From contig BPKK01000003.1 in assembly GCA_026005095.1 (NCBI GenBank), positions 124,001-188,000 of the forward strand: a DNA stretch of 64,000 nucleotides. The letters are read 5' to 3'. Source of the stretch: Silanimonas sp. (GTDB taxonomy: Bacteria > Pseudomonadota > Gammaproteobacteria > Xanthomonadales > Xanthomonadaceae). The translations under genes and the position numbers were made by a program. The notes under the pieces were generated by a model. It was not told where the DNA came from, did not search any database, and was given only the letters and a program-made list of their open reading frames with translations. Positions 7,661 to 16,757 of the stretch are shown here, one piece after another (within the stretch, counting starts at the first letter, position 1; each line of letters starts with the position of its first letter).

Positions 7661-10025
7661 GGAAAGGATCCCTGGAACGGAGTAGGAGCGCCGCATCCCG
7701 CGGCGGTGGACGGAACAGCGGGGAGAGCGCCCAGACCGCCCCGACGCCGACCAGCATGGTCAGACCGAAGCCGCGCAGGGCCGGGGTTTGCGAAAGCGCG
7801 AGCAGACCGAAGGCGAGCAGCGTGCTCGCCGCACCCAGCGACACGGCAAGCCAACTCGCGCCATCGTCCTGGTGCTCGAGCAGGAAGATGCCGTAGTCGA
7901 TGCCAACACCGAGCAGCAACATCAGGGCCAGCACATTGAACAGCTGCAGGGGTTCGCCGAGCAGGCCCTGCACGCCGAGCGCCAGCGCCCCGGCGAGCAG
8001 GGTCGGAACGAGGGCCCGCCAGGCACGGCGGCCGAAGCGCAGCCACAGCAGCAGGGCCACTCCGGCCACGCCCAGCGCCAGCCAGCCCTGGATCTGCACG
8101 CGGTAGCGGGCAAGCAGCTGGGAATACTCGGCGCTGCGGTCGACCCAGCGCACGCCCTCGTCGGCGAGCGCCGCGAGCGCCGGCAGGCTTTCGGGGCCGA
8201 TGCCGGAGACCCGCACCAGGCTGGCCACGCGGCCCTCCTGCTCGCCAAGCCACAGGGAACGCTCCGACTGCGATAGCGGCGAGGCCAGCCAGTCCTCGAG
8301 CCTGAGCGTGGCCTCGGGACTGCCCACGGCATCGGTTGCGGGAGGCGACAGCGGCTGGCCCAGGGCCTCTCCCAGGCGCTGGCGCACGGCCGATTCGAGC
8401 ACGGCCACCGCCTCCCGGTCCTCGCGCTGGCGCCGCGCCGAGGGCACGGCCTCGGCCAGCGCCTGCCAGCCACTCAGCACGCCCTGATGACGAAGCCGGC
8501 GCAGGTCATCGATGAGCGCCTCCTCACGCTGCAGCAGGGCCTCGATGTCCGCGGCCTCGACGAGGAAGCACTGCGCCGGACTCGGCAAATCGAGCAGCCG
8601 GGCCAGCGCCTGCTGCTCCTCCAGCACGTCAGCCGGCACGCCCTGCAGCGCACGCAGTTGGTCGTCGGCCCGCAGCTGGAGCAGGCCGACGATGGCGATG
8701 ACCAGCGTGCCCAGTAGCAGCGCCGGGGCAAGCCAGCGCGAAGTCCAGGAACCTCGGCCAAGCCGCGGCCAGGCGGCGAGGCTCTGCGATACCCAGCGCG
8801 AGAGCCGGGAGGGCGCCGGGGCCTGCTTCGGCCATAGCGGGAACCAGCAGGCCACGGTGAGGAAAGCCGCCAGCAGCCCCACTGCCGAGAACAGCGCCAT
8901 TTGCCGCAGGCCCGGGAAGGGCGCGAGGCCGATCGCGGCATAGGCGAGCACGCTGGTGGCAAGAGCGAGCAGCAGGCCCGGCAGCAGGCGGTCGAGCTGG
9001 ACGATGCCCGGGCGCGCAGGATCGCCCTGCCGGGCGGCGAAGTAATGGATGCCATAGTCCTCAGCCACGCCGACCAGGCTGGCGCCGAAGACCAGGGTGA
9101 GCACATGCACCTCGCCGAATACCCAGCCGGTGACCACCAGGGCGGTGCCCACGCCGACTAGCAAGGCGCTTCCCACCAGCAGCACCGGCAAGGGGCTGCG
9201 GAAGCACAGGGCGACGAGCAGTACTACGGCCAGCAGGGAGCCAAGACCGATGGTGTTCATCTCGGTGGCCGCCTGCGCCGCGGCGGCTTCGGCGATCAGG
9301 GGTACGCCCGCCGCCAGCAGGGCCACCGGTTCGCCATCGAGGGCGGCGATCCGCTCTCGCGCCTCCGCAATTGCCCCGGCCAGCGGGCTCGTACCATCTA
9401 CCCGGAAGGCGCCCCCGGCATGACGGAAGCGCAGCAGCACGGCCTCGCTCCCGTCCGCGAACGACCGCTGCCACTCGCCCTGGGTGTACGAGAACCCGCG
9501 CGCCCGTGCCTGCCACCAGGCCGATGCAAGACCCAGCGGGTCTTCGAGCACGTCCGGCCCCGGCGCGAAGGCGAGCGGCGAATAGAGCCGGGCCAAGGCG
9601 GTCTCGGCCCAAGCCTCCACCGGCCGCGAGCGCAAGGGCTCGCGCAGGGACTCGGCCACCAGCCCGCGCTGCCAGGGGCGCAGTCCGTCGAGAGCCTCCG
9701 CCGCCGGCGGGGCGGCGACAAGTTCCTCGAGCGGCAGGCGGCGTTCGCGCAGCACCCCGCGCAGGACCTCAGCCGCCCGCCGCGCTGCCGCTGCGTCAGA
9801 GGCGCGCAGCAGGAACAGAAGTTCGCCCGTGCCCTGCCCAGCTACTGCTTCGGCGGCCTGGGCGATGCGGGCATCGCGCTGCTCCGTGGGTAGCAGGGCC
9901 AGCACATCGGTGTCGAGCGCCGGCATGCGCAGGAACTGCCAAAGCCCAATGGCCAGCGCCAGCACGGCCAGACCCCAGGCGGCGGCCAGCCCCTGCTGCC
10001 AGCGGTAGCGTCTGGTCTCAGTCAA
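7650..10025 (-). CDS. apeM: MMPL/RND-family exporter, ApeM type
   Basis: 791 residues from a TTG start at 10025, which overlaps the apeL stop; no ATG lies between the overlap and the first membrane segment. One N-terminal membrane segment, a large periplasmic loop, five to six segments, a second loop and a final block of segments repeat the two-fold RND/MMPL architecture (about 12 segments). It probably moves the finished or lipid-linked aryl polyene across the inner membrane. The apeL-apeM pairing (LolA-like carrier plus MMPL exporter) is characteristic of these clusters. Confidence 0.82.
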   Translation of the reverse strand: MTETRRYRWQQGLAAAWGLAVLALAIGLWQFLRMPALDTDVLALLPTEQRDARIAQAAEAVAGQGTGELLFLLRASDAAAARRAAEVLRGVLRERRLPLEELVAAPPAAEALDGLRPWQRGLVAESLREPLRSRPVEAWAETALARLYSPLAFAPGPDVLEDPLGLASAWWQARARGFSYTQGEWQRSFADGSEAVLLRFRHAGGAFRVDGTSPLAGAIAEARERIAALDGEPVALLAAGVPLIAEAAAAQAATEMNTIGLGSLLAVVLLVALCFRSPLPVLLVGSALLVGVGTALVVTGWVFGEVHVLTLVFGASLVGVAEDYGIHYFAARQGDPARPGIVQLDRLLPGLLLALATSVLAYAAIGLAPFPGLRQMALFSAVGLLAAFLTVACWFPLWPKQAPAPSRLSRWVSQSLAAWPRLGRGSWTSRWLAPALLLGTLVIAIVGLLQLRADDQLRALQGVPADVLEEQQALARLLDLPSPAQCFLVEAADIEALLQREEALIDDLRRLRHQGVLSGWQALAEAVPSARRQREDREAVAVLESAVRQRLGEALGQPLSPPATDAVGSPEATLRLEDWLASPLSQSERSLWLGEQEGRVASLVRVSGIGPESLPALAALADEGVRWVDRSAEYSQLLARYRVQIQGWLALGVAGVALLLWLRFGRRAWRALVPTLLAGALALGVQGLLGEPLQLFNVLALMLLLGVGIDYGIFLLEHQDDGASWLAVSLGAASTLLAFGLLALSQTPALRGFGLTMLVGVGAVWALSPLFRPPPRDAALLLRSRDPFHAS

Positions 10026-10671
10026 GGGCGTGGCGCTCGGCGTCCCCTGCCACCGGCAGGGTGCGGGTGTCGTGGAAGCGCAGGAGCACTTCGGCGCCCT
10101 CGCGTTCCTGGAGGCGGAGGCTCTCCACCTGCGCGGCACCCTCCACCGCGATACGGCGGAAGGCCGCGGCCAGCAAGGGGTCGGCCGGTGTCAGCACGAG
10201 GGCCCAGGCACCCTCGCGCGGCGCGGGGGCCTCCTCCACCACGAAGTGCACCGCCAGGGCCTGGCGGTCGGCCGAAAGCAGGGCCTCCAGCAGCGACTGC
10301 AGCAACCGGGCCAGACCCGCCCCGGCCTCAACCCCCGGGGCCTGCTCCCGCCCCTCGGCATCGAGCAGGCGCAGCCGGCCGCGCTGCAGGATCGTGGTGC
10401 TGGGGAAAGGCGCCTGCACCTCCCAGCGCAGCCCTTCTCCGCGCACCAGCAGCAATTCGCCCTGCGAGCGCAGCGGCTGGCGGAAGCCCGGCAGCCGGCG
10501 CTCCTGCACGAAGCCGGCGCGAAGTACGGCGGCCGGCGATACCGGCAGGGCGGACGCCGCCGGTTCCGTGCCCGGCGGCGACGCGACCACCGCCCGCACG
10601 GGCGCGGCCGCCCCTGCCAGCGGGCAGAGCAGGAGCACGGCGGCGAGCAGCGCCGAAGCACGGGGACTCAT
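10018..10671 (-). CDS. apeL: LolA-like periplasmic lipid carrier, ApeL type
   Basis: 217 residues with a Sec signal peptide (cleavage near the AAA after residue 20). The mature part has the LolA/LolB half-barrel pattern, including FVQERRLPGFRQPLRSQGEL, where LolA proteins have a F.Q.r....l....G.f element. It probably shuttles the polyene lipid between the MMPL exporter and the outer membrane. ATGA overlap with apeK upstream; the stop overlaps the TTG start of apeM. Confidence 0.75.
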   Translation of the reverse strand: MSPRASALLAAVLLLCPLAGAAAPVRAVVASPPGTEPAASALPVSPAAVLRAGFVQERRLPGFRQPLRSQGELLLVRGEGLRWEVQAPFPSTTILQRGRLRLLDAEGREQAPGVEAGAGLARLLQSLLEALLSADRQALAVHFVVEEAPAPREGAWALVLTPADPLLAAAFRRIAVEGAAQVESLRLQEREGAEVLLRFHDTRTLPVAGDAERHALD

Positions 10672-11084
10672 GCCGCCACTCCCAGCCGCTCACGGAACAC
10701 CGCCGGTGTCACCAGCTGCAGCTCGCCGCTGGCGAGTTCCACCGCCACCTGCAGGGTATGCGCCCGGGTGTGCACGAGGCCGCTTACGCGGTCGCGGATC
10801 AGGTAGTCCACCCGCAGGCGGTTCTCCCATTCGGTGATGCGCGCCTCCACCTGCAGGGCCTGCCCGTACCGCAGCGGGCGGATGTACTTGGTGCGTAGGT
10901 CCACCACCGGCCAGGCATAGCCGCTGTCGCGCATCTGCTCGTAGTCGTAGTCGAGGCGCTGCAGCAGGGCGCAGCGGGCGATCTCGAAGTACTTGAAGTA
11001 ATGGCCGTGCCAGACGATGCCCATCGGATCGAGATCGTGGAAGGCCGGGCTGAGCTCGACCACATGGCTCCACTCAGGACGCAT
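10668..11084 (-). CDS. apeK: acyl-CoA/ACP thioesterase, YbgC/4HBT type, ApeK
   Basis: 138 residues, hotdog fold. FHDLDPMGIVWHGHYFKYFE is the classical 4-hydroxybenzoyl-CoA thioesterase motif, with Asp in DLDPMG as the probable catalytic residue. It may release or edit acyl-ACP intermediates during polyene assembly. It overlaps the ammonia-lyase gene by 11 bases and apeL by ATGA. Confidence 0.82.
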   Translation of the reverse strand: MRPEWSHVVELSPAFHDLDPMGIVWHGHYFKYFEIARCALLQRLDYDYEQMRDSGYAWPVVDLRTKYIRPLRYGQALQVEARITEWENRLRVDYLIRDRVSGLVHTRAHTLQVAVELASGELQLVTPAVFRERLGVAA

Positions 11085-12630
11085 ACAGCCCCCAGACGCG
11101 CTGGCGAATGGCGGCGACGAGGGCGGACAGCTCGCCGTCGAGCGCGCGGTCCTCCTCGATCAGTGGAATGCGCCCCTCGAGTTCGGCCTGCATGGCGGCC
11201 AGCGGCGCCGGCAGGGCATGGCCGGGCTCGAGGCGCCGGCGGAGCGTCACGCCCTGGCGTACGGCCAGCAACAGAGCGGCGGCCACCTGCTCGGAGAGCT
11301 CGAGCACGCGCAGGCAGTCGCGGGCGGCGATGGTACCCATGCTCACCTTGTCCTGGTTGTGGCACTCGGTGGAGCGCGAGAACACCGAGGCCGGCATCGT
11401 CTGCTTCAAGGCCTCCGCCGTCCATGCCGAGACGCTGATCTGCACCGCCTTCAGGCCGTGGTTGATCGCCGCCCGCGGGCCCGTCGAGGCCGAGAGGTTG
11501 GCCGGCAGACCGTGGCTGTAGCGGGCATCCACCAGTAGGGCGAGCTGGCGGTCGAGCAGGTCGGCGACGTTGGCGATGGCGTTCTTCAGGCTGTCCATCG
11601 CAAAGGCGATATGCCCGCCGTAGAAGTGCCCGCCATGCAGCACGGTCTCGCGATCGGGGTCGATCAGCGGGTTGTCATTGGCGCTGTTGAGCTCGGTCTC
11701 GATCAGTCCGCGCACGAGGTCGAGGGCATCCTCGAGCACGCCGATCACGTGCGGGGCGCAGCGCAGCGAGTAGCGGTCCTGCAGCCGCTGTTCGTTGCGC
11801 GGAGGACGGTCGGAGGCCAGGTCCTCGCGCAGGCGCGCCGCCACCCGCCCCTGCCCCGGATGCGGCTTGGCGGCGAACAACCCCTCGTCGAAGTGGTGGG
11901 CGTTGCCGGCGCTGGCGAACACGTTCATCGCCGTGATCCGGGTGGCGAGCGCGGCGAGGTAGCGGGCGCGCTCGAAGGCGAGGCAGGCCAGCCCGGTCAT
12001 TACCGCAGTGCCGTTCATCAGCGCCAGGCCTTCCTTGGGCCTGAGACGCAACGGTGCGAGGCCGACGCGGCGCAGGGCCTCGGCGGCGGGCAGCACCTCG
12101 CCAGCCAGCCACACCTCGCGCTCGCCGCAGAGGGCGGCGGCGAGGTAGGACAGGGGCGTGAGGTCGCCGCTCGCCCCCACCGAGCCCTCGGCAGGAATGC
12201 GCGGCAGCAGGTCGTGGTGCAGGAAGGCCTCGATCTGCCGGAGGAGGCCGAGACTGACGCCGGACATGCCGCGGGCCAGCGAGACCAGCCGCGCCACCAG
12301 CACCGAGCGCGTCTCCTCCGGCGTGAGCAGGCGGCCGGCGCCGCAGCCGTGGTAGGCGAAAAGATGGTGCGGCAGCTCGTTCACCAGAGTCGGCGGGATG
12401 GCCACGGTGCAGCTGTCGCCGTAGCCGGTGGTGACACCGTAGATCACGCCATCCTCGGCGATCAGGCGCTCGACGAAGGCGGCGCCGCGCTCGATGCGCG
12501 CGATGAAGGCGGCATCGTCCGAAAGCCGGACGCGGGCATGGCCCCCGGCGATGGCGGCCACCTCGCCGATGGTGAGCGGGCGCTCGCCGACGGGAATGGC
12601 GGGAAGATCAGGGCGCGGGCAGGCGTCCAT
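11074..12630 (-). CDS. aromatic amino acid ammonia-lyase, tyrosine-type selectivity predicted
   Basis: 518 residues, full length for the HAL/PAL/TAL family. The self-forming MIO cofactor triad Ala-Ser-Gly lies at 153-155 in GSVGASGDLTPLSY. The catalytic Tyr64 loop is VIYGVTTGYGDS. Residues 88-90 are His-His-Leu; His89-Leu90 is the selectivity pair of bacterial tyrosine ammonia-lyases (Rhodobacter TAL numbering), whereas PALs have Phe-Leu and HALs Ser-His. The predicted reaction is therefore L-Tyr to 4-coumarate plus ammonia, supplying the aryl starter. No hut genes lie nearby, which argues against histidine catabolism. It overlaps the acyltransferase gene by 23 bases. Confidence 0.82.
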   Translation of the reverse strand: MDACPRPDLPAIPVGERPLTIGEVAAIAGGHARVRLSDDAAFIARIERGAAFVERLIAEDGVIYGVTTGYGDSCTVAIPPTLVNELPHHLFAYHGCGAGRLLTPEETRSVLVARLVSLARGMSGVSLGLLRQIEAFLHHDLLPRIPAEGSVGASGDLTPLSYLAAALCGEREVWLAGEVLPAAEALRRVGLAPLRLRPKEGLALMNGTAVMTGLACLAFERARYLAALATRITAMNVFASAGNAHHFDEGLFAAKPHPGQGRVAARLREDLASDRPPRNEQRLQDRYSLRCAPHVIGVLEDALDLVRGLIETELNSANDNPLIDPDRETVLHGGHFYGGHIAFAMDSLKNAIANVADLLDRQLALLVDARYSHGLPANLSASTGPRAAINHGLKAVQISVSAWTAEALKQTMPASVFSRSTECHNQDKVSMGTIAARDCLRVLELSEQVAAALLLAVRQGVTLRRRLEPGHALPAPLAAMQAELEGRIPLIEEDRALDGELSALVAAIRQRVWGLYAS

Positions 12631-13573
12631 CGGTGGCTTGGTCCCAGAATGGATAGAAGTTGAACCAGTCGAGCGGCGAGCGCCGGCAGGCGGCCTCGAG
12701 CGTGGCGGCGAAGCGGGCGGCCTGTTCCGCGAGTGCAGCCTCGCGGCGCGCCCGCGGCAGCACGATGCGTTCGGCGAAGGGGACGATGCGGGCCTCGTAG
12801 GCCCGGCCATCGGCGGCGCGGGTGCAGGTGAGGGTGAACACCGGGCACTGCAGCAGCGAGGCCACGAGGTAGGGCCCGGCTGGGAAGGGCGCCGGCTGGC
12901 CGAGGAAGGGCACCCGCACCACGCGATCGCCCTGCACCGGCACCCGGTCGGCGGCGATGGCGAGGAACTCGCCCGCCTCCACCCGCCGGGCGAGATCAAG
13001 GGCCAGCTCTGGGCCCAGGGCCGTAACCTGCAGGAGCCGCACCTGGCCACCCGGGTTCAGCCGTTCCAGCACCCGGTTGAAGCGTTCGGCATGCGCGGTA
13101 TGCACGAGGATGTTGATGCGCAGGCCACGCCGCCAGCCGGCCGCCGCCTGCATGGCCTCGAGGCAGCCCATGTGGGCGGTGAGGAAGAGCCCGCCACGGC
13201 CGGCCTCGAGCAGGGCCTCGACATGACCGGCACCCTCGAAGCGCACCGCGCCGCGCGGCAGGCGACCGCTGGTGGCCACCAGTTTGTCGAGCAGGGTGTC
13301 GGCGAAGCGGAACAGATGGGCGAAGCTGCCCGCCGTGCGCGGCTGGCCGGTGGCTGCGGCGAGGCGGCCGAGATAGTCCGCCGAGGCCCTGCGCGCCAGC
13401 CGCCGCGTGGCCCAGTACCAGGCCACCACCGGCAGCAGCAGCAGGCGGAAGGGCCAGCGCCCGAACAGCCGGTAGCAGCCGTAGAGGAACCACACCCCGG
13501 CCACGAAGGTGCTCTCGCCGAGCCGCGCCCAGTGGGGAATCGGCCGCGCCGGCGACGAGGCGGCCACGCTCAT
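12608..13573 (-). CDS. LpxL/HtrB-like acyltransferase of the aryl polyene cluster
   Basis: 321 residues. A hydrophobic N-terminal segment is followed by the lysophospholipid-type acyltransferase fold with HX4E (TAHMGCLE), the catalytic pair of LpxL-family enzymes, and AADRVPVQGDRVVRVPFLG typical of the family. It corresponds to the acyltransferase half of the bifunctional ApeJ (glycosyltransferase plus acyltransferase) of E. coli-type clusters. Here the two activities are encoded by separate overlapping genes (ATGA at 13570-13573). It probably attaches the polyene acyl chain to its lipid/sugar carrier at the inner membrane. Confidence 0.78.
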   Translation of the reverse strand: MSVAASSPARPIPHWARLGESTFVAGVWFLYGCYRLFGRWPFRLLLLPVVAWYWATRRLARRASADYLGRLAAATGQPRTAGSFAHLFRFADTLLDKLVATSGRLPRGAVRFEGAGHVEALLEAGRGGLFLTAHMGCLEAMQAAAGWRRGLRINILVHTAHAERFNRVLERLNPGGQVRLLQVTALGPELALDLARRVEAGEFLAIAADRVPVQGDRVVRVPFLGQPAPFPAGPYLVASLLQCPVFTLTCTRAADGRAYEARIVPFAERIVLPRARREAALAEQAARFAATLEAACRRSPLDWFNFYPFWDQATDGRLPAP

Positions 13574-14313
13574 CCCGCCACCCGGCGCCAGAGCAGGCGC
13601 GGCAGGCGCCGCAGCATGCCGAAGAACAGCCGGGCATGCATGGCCGAGATGCGCAGGTTGTCGCGCAGCACGTCGAAGTGCGAGACGCCGTCCAGCGGAT
13701 AGGTCACCCGCGTCTCGCGGTTCACCACCGGGATACCGCGCCAGTGCGCGCGCACCAGCAACTCGGGGTCGAACTCCATGCGCTCGCCCGGCGGCTCGGC
13801 CTCGATGAGGGGCAGTACCGAGGCCAGGGGATAGACGCGAAAGCCGCACATCGAGTCGCGGATGTCGAGGCTCAGCGTGTTGATCCACACCCAGACGTGG
13901 GTGAGGTAGCGGCCGTAGAGCCGCGCCTTCGGCACCGAGGCGTCGTAGCGCGGTACGCCGCAGACGATGGCCGCCGGATGGCGTTCGGCAAGGGCGAGGA
14001 AGGCTGGGAGATCCGCCGGATCGTGCTGGCCATCGGCATCGATCTGCACCGCATGGCTGGCCCCGAGGCGGGCCGCCGCACGCAGGCCAGCCATCACCGC
14101 CCCGCCCTTGCCACGGTTCTGCGGCAGGCGCTCGAGGTGCACCCCCTCATCGCCTGCCGCCAAGGCATCGAGCACGCGGGCGCAGGACGCCGCGGAGCCA
14201 TCGTCCACCAGCAGGCAAGGCAGCCCGTGGCGGCGCACGGCCGCCACCATGTGGCCGATCGCATGCTCGTGGTCGTAGACCGGGATCACCACCATGGGCC
14301 GGATGCCGCTCAT
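13570..14313 (-). CDS. family 2 glycosyltransferase of the aryl polyene cluster
   Basis: 247 residues, GT-A fold. VVIPVYDHEHAIG opens the nucleotide-sugar domain, DDGS lies near residue 38, and IDADGQHDP supplies the DXD metal site. The rest resembles DPM/GT2 enzymes without membrane segments at the C-terminus. It matches the glycosyltransferase half of ApeJ and may build the carrier head group. ATGA overlaps on both sides place it firmly within the operon. Confidence 0.8.
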   Translation of the reverse strand: MSGIRPMVVIPVYDHEHAIGHMVAAVRRHGLPCLLVDDGSAASCARVLDALAAGDEGVHLERLPQNRGKGGAVMAGLRAAARLGASHAVQIDADGQHDPADLPAFLALAERHPAAIVCGVPRYDASVPKARLYGRYLTHVWVWINTLSLDIRDSMCGFRVYPLASVLPLIEAEPPGERMEFDPELLVRAHWRGIPVVNRETRVTYPLDGVSHFDVLRDNLRISAMHARLFFGMLRRLPRLLWRRVAG

Positions 14314-15938
14314 GCCCCGTCCCCCACAGCGAAGCGCAGCCGGCCGCTGGCATGGCTGCCCAGCGCCGATTCGTAGCGGAACGCGACCTGGCCCGGCGCC
14401 GGCCCGGCCTCCAATCGCAGCTGCAGGATGGTGCCGGGTGCCACCAGCTGCTGGAACTTCAGCACCTCGAGCCCACTGAGCGCAGGGGCATGCCCGAAGG
14501 TTTCGGCCGCACTGGCGATCGCCCAGTCGAGTAGCACCACCCCGGGCACCACCGGCGCGGCATCGAAATGGCCATCGAAAAAACGTAGATCCTCGGGGAT
14601 GCGCAGACTGAGGCAGGCCACATTCCCCTCCAGCGAACGCGCCAGCCGCTCCGGCTCGCAGGGCCGGAACAGGGAAGCCAGTGCCGCCTCGGTAACCTTG
14701 CCCTGGGCATTGCGCGGCAGGGCCGCCACGAAGCGCCAATGCCGCGGCACCTGGGCCGGCTCGAGCTCGGCCAGCAGGCGGTGCCGCAACTCTGCGGCGA
14801 GGCGCCGTCGCCCGCCGACCTGCCACAGGGCGCGGCCCGCGGCATCGGGCACCGCTACCACCGCCAGCGCCCGCTTCAGGCCCGGCACCAGCAGGGCCCG
14901 TACCTCCGTGAGCAGGCCGGTACCGAGAAGCTGCCGCTCCAGCCCGTCCAGCGAGACCCGCTTCTCGCCGATCTTGGCGATGCGGTCGGCGCGCCCGAGC
15001 AGGTGGAAGCCCCCCTCCGGCTCCAGGGCGGCGCGGTCGGCGGTATCCCGCCAAACGGCCGGATCCGGCAAATGCGGGGAACGCAGCCAGAGCCGTCCGT
15101 CCTCGATCCGCCAGTCCACCCCGGGCAGGGCCTGCCAGGCCGCGCTGGGGGTGGCCTCACGCCAGGCGATGCCGCCGGTTTCGGTGCTGCCGAACACTTC
15201 CAGCACCGGGGCGCCGAAGTGCCGGGCACAGCATTCGGCCACCTCAGGCGGCAGGGGGCCGCCGGAAGAGAACACCAGCCGGGGCGCCGGGCGGGCAGCG
15301 GCAGCCGGCCACTGCGCCAGCACCGAGGGCGTGGTCACAAGCACCTCCCCTGCCCCAGCCAGCGCCGGCCACTGGCTGGGGAACTCGAGCCGGGGCGCGG
15401 CGAAGTCCCGACCGCAGGCCAGCGGCCAGAGCACCCGAAACAGCAGCCCGTAGATATGCTGGTGCGAGACGCTGCCCAGCACCCGCGCGCCTCCCATCCG
15501 GAGGCCGAACACGGCCTCGAGGGCCGCGATCTCGGCATCCAACTGGCGCAGGGACTTGCCGATGGGTTCGGGAGCCCCGGTGGAACCGGAGGTAAAGAGC
15601 ACCAGGCACTCGCGCTGCGGATCGAGGGCCGCGACCGTCATCGGCGAGGCCGGCGCCGGCCCGTCGGCATCGATTCCCGCCTCGCCGGGGTCCCAAAGCG
15701 CCACCCCCGCGGCCCGCAGGGCGGCCAGCGTGGCCGGCTGCCGATCCGGGGCCAGCCAGACCCGCCGGCCGGCCCGCCAGGCCCCGAGCAGGGCGGCGGC
15801 GAAGCGCAGGGGGTCGGGCTCGAATAGGGCGAGGTCCACCGGCCCGCGAGCGGCCTTGCTGGCCGAGCGCGCCACCACCCGGCCGAAGGCCCCCTCGCTG
15901 CCATGAACCATGTCGACCAAGGAACGCAGGCGGCTCAT
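14310..15938 (-). CDS. apeH: ApeH-ApeI fusion: acyl-ACP/aryl ligase plus hotdog dehydratase
   Basis: 542 residues. Residues 1 to about 430 form an ANL-family adenylating enzyme, with P-loop LFTSGSTGAPEP, FGSTETGGI (A5), and the C-terminal Lys in RNAQGK (A10). Residues from about 440 to 542 are a hotdog dehydratase domain (LRFFDGHFDAAPVVPGVVLL, the FabA/FabZ HFxxxPxxPG pattern), equivalent to ApeI. In E. coli-type clusters these are two genes. The ligase probably activates the aryl starter (predicted coumarate-like) and loads it onto an ACP. The ATG at 15938 gives an ATGA overlap with apeG. Confidence 0.85.
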   Translation of the reverse strand: MSRLRSLVDMVHGSEGAFGRVVARSASKAARGPVDLALFEPDPLRFAAALLGAWRAGRRVWLAPDRQPATLAALRAAGVALWDPGEAGIDADGPAPASPMTVAALDPQRECLVLFTSGSTGAPEPIGKSLRQLDAEIAALEAVFGLRMGGARVLGSVSHQHIYGLLFRVLWPLACGRDFAAPRLEFPSQWPALAGAGEVLVTTPSVLAQWPAAAARPAPRLVFSSGGPLPPEVAECCARHFGAPVLEVFGSTETGGIAWREATPSAAWQALPGVDWRIEDGRLWLRSPHLPDPAVWRDTADRAALEPEGGFHLLGRADRIAKIGEKRVSLDGLERQLLGTGLLTEVRALLVPGLKRALAVVAVPDAAGRALWQVGGRRRLAAELRHRLLAELEPAQVPRHWRFVAALPRNAQGKVTEAALASLFRPCEPERLARSLEGNVACLSLRIPEDLRFFDGHFDAAPVVPGVVLLDWAIASAAETFGHAPALSGLEVLKFQQLVAPGTILQLRLEAGPAPGQVAFRYESALGSHASGRLRFAVGDGA

Positions 15939-16474
15939 GCCCCGATCCCCCGGCGCACCCGCTGCCGCACCAGCCATTCGCCGGCGAACAGCAGGCCCAT
16001 CAGCCCGTAGGCGACCAAGCCGTTGTATAGGGCCCACACCGCCTCGCTGGCGAACAGGGCGGTGCCGAGCGCGATGCTGCCATTGAGGGCGAAGAAGCCC
16101 GCCCAGACTCGGGTCACGCCGCGGGTGTAGCACACGCCCCGCTCGGACAGCGCCGGCTCGCGCAGGCGTGCCAGGCGCTCGATCACCGTCGGCGGGTACC
16201 GCAGGCTGTAGAGGAAGACCGCGAGCAGCACCGCGTTCACCAGCACCGGATAGAGCTTCAGCGGCAGCAGGGCATTGCCGAGCATCGATGTGAGCGCCAG
16301 CGCGGCGGCCCCCAGCGCCGCCCCCCGCCACAGCCGGTCGCGGCTGGCGACGGCACGCAGCAGGGCCACCAGCACCAGCAGGCCGGCCAGCACGCGCGGT
16401 TCCCAATGGCCGAGGCCCCAGTAGACCGCCAGCGGATAGGCCAGGGTCACCAGCGCCGTGAGCGCCACCCACAC
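15935..16474 (-). CDS. apeG: integral membrane protein of the aryl polyene cluster, ApeG type
   Basis: 179 residues from a GTG at 16474, just after the apeF stop. The open frame extends upstream across the ACP genes but without protein-like signal. About five hydrophobic segments (for example VWVALTALVTLAYPLAVYWG and VLAGLLVLVALLRAV) are joined by short Arg-rich loops, like the COG4648 membrane proteins found in aryl polyene loci. The role is unknown; position suggests coupling of ACP-bound intermediates to the membrane. A second GTG at 16468 is possible. Confidence 0.65.
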   Translation of the reverse strand: MWVALTALVTLAYPLAVYWGLGHWEPRVLAGLLVLVALLRAVASRDRLWRGAALGAAALALTSMLGNALLPLKLYPVLVNAVLLAVFLYSLRYPPTVIERLARLREPALSERGVCYTRGVTRVWAGFFALNGSIALGTALFASEAVWALYNGLVAYGLMGLLFAGEWLVRQRVRRGIGA

Positions 16475-16485
16475 AGGATTGCAGC

Positions 16486-16737
16486 TCAGGCTGTGGCGTG
16501 CATCATCGAATGCACCACATCGACGACATCGCCGACCGTCCGCACCGACTTGAAGGCCTCCGGACGGAGATTGCTGCCGATCATCGGCTTTAGCTGCACG
16601 ATGAGGTCCACCGCGTCGATGCTGTCGATGTCGAGGTCGTCGCCCAGCCGCGCGCTGCGGCTGACGCGCTCGGCCTCGATGCCGAAGGTCTCGCCAAGGA
16701 TCTGCACGATCCGCTCGAAGATCTGGTCCTGGGTCAT
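16486..16737 (-). CDS. apeF: acyl carrier protein (ApeF type)
   Basis: 83 residues. The phosphopantetheine attachment Ser lies in DIDSIDAVDL. Four-helix ACP pattern with the acidic recognition helix intact. It carries the growing polyene or starter acyl group. It is the second of two adjacent ACPs; in characterised systems ApeE and ApeF have separate loading roles. The gap to apeE is 20 bases. Confidence 0.85.
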   Translation of the reverse strand: MTQDQIFERIVQILGETFGIEAERVSRSARLGDDLDIDSIDAVDLIVQLKPMIGSNLRPEAFKSVRTVGDVVDVVHSMMHATA

Positions 16738-16757
16738 GGCCGGGGCTCCTCGCGGGA

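Noticed and set aside
11074-12630. Histidine ammonia-lyase of the hut pathway
   Set aside because: No hutU, hutI or hutG nearby, and the selectivity pair is His-Leu rather than the HAL type.
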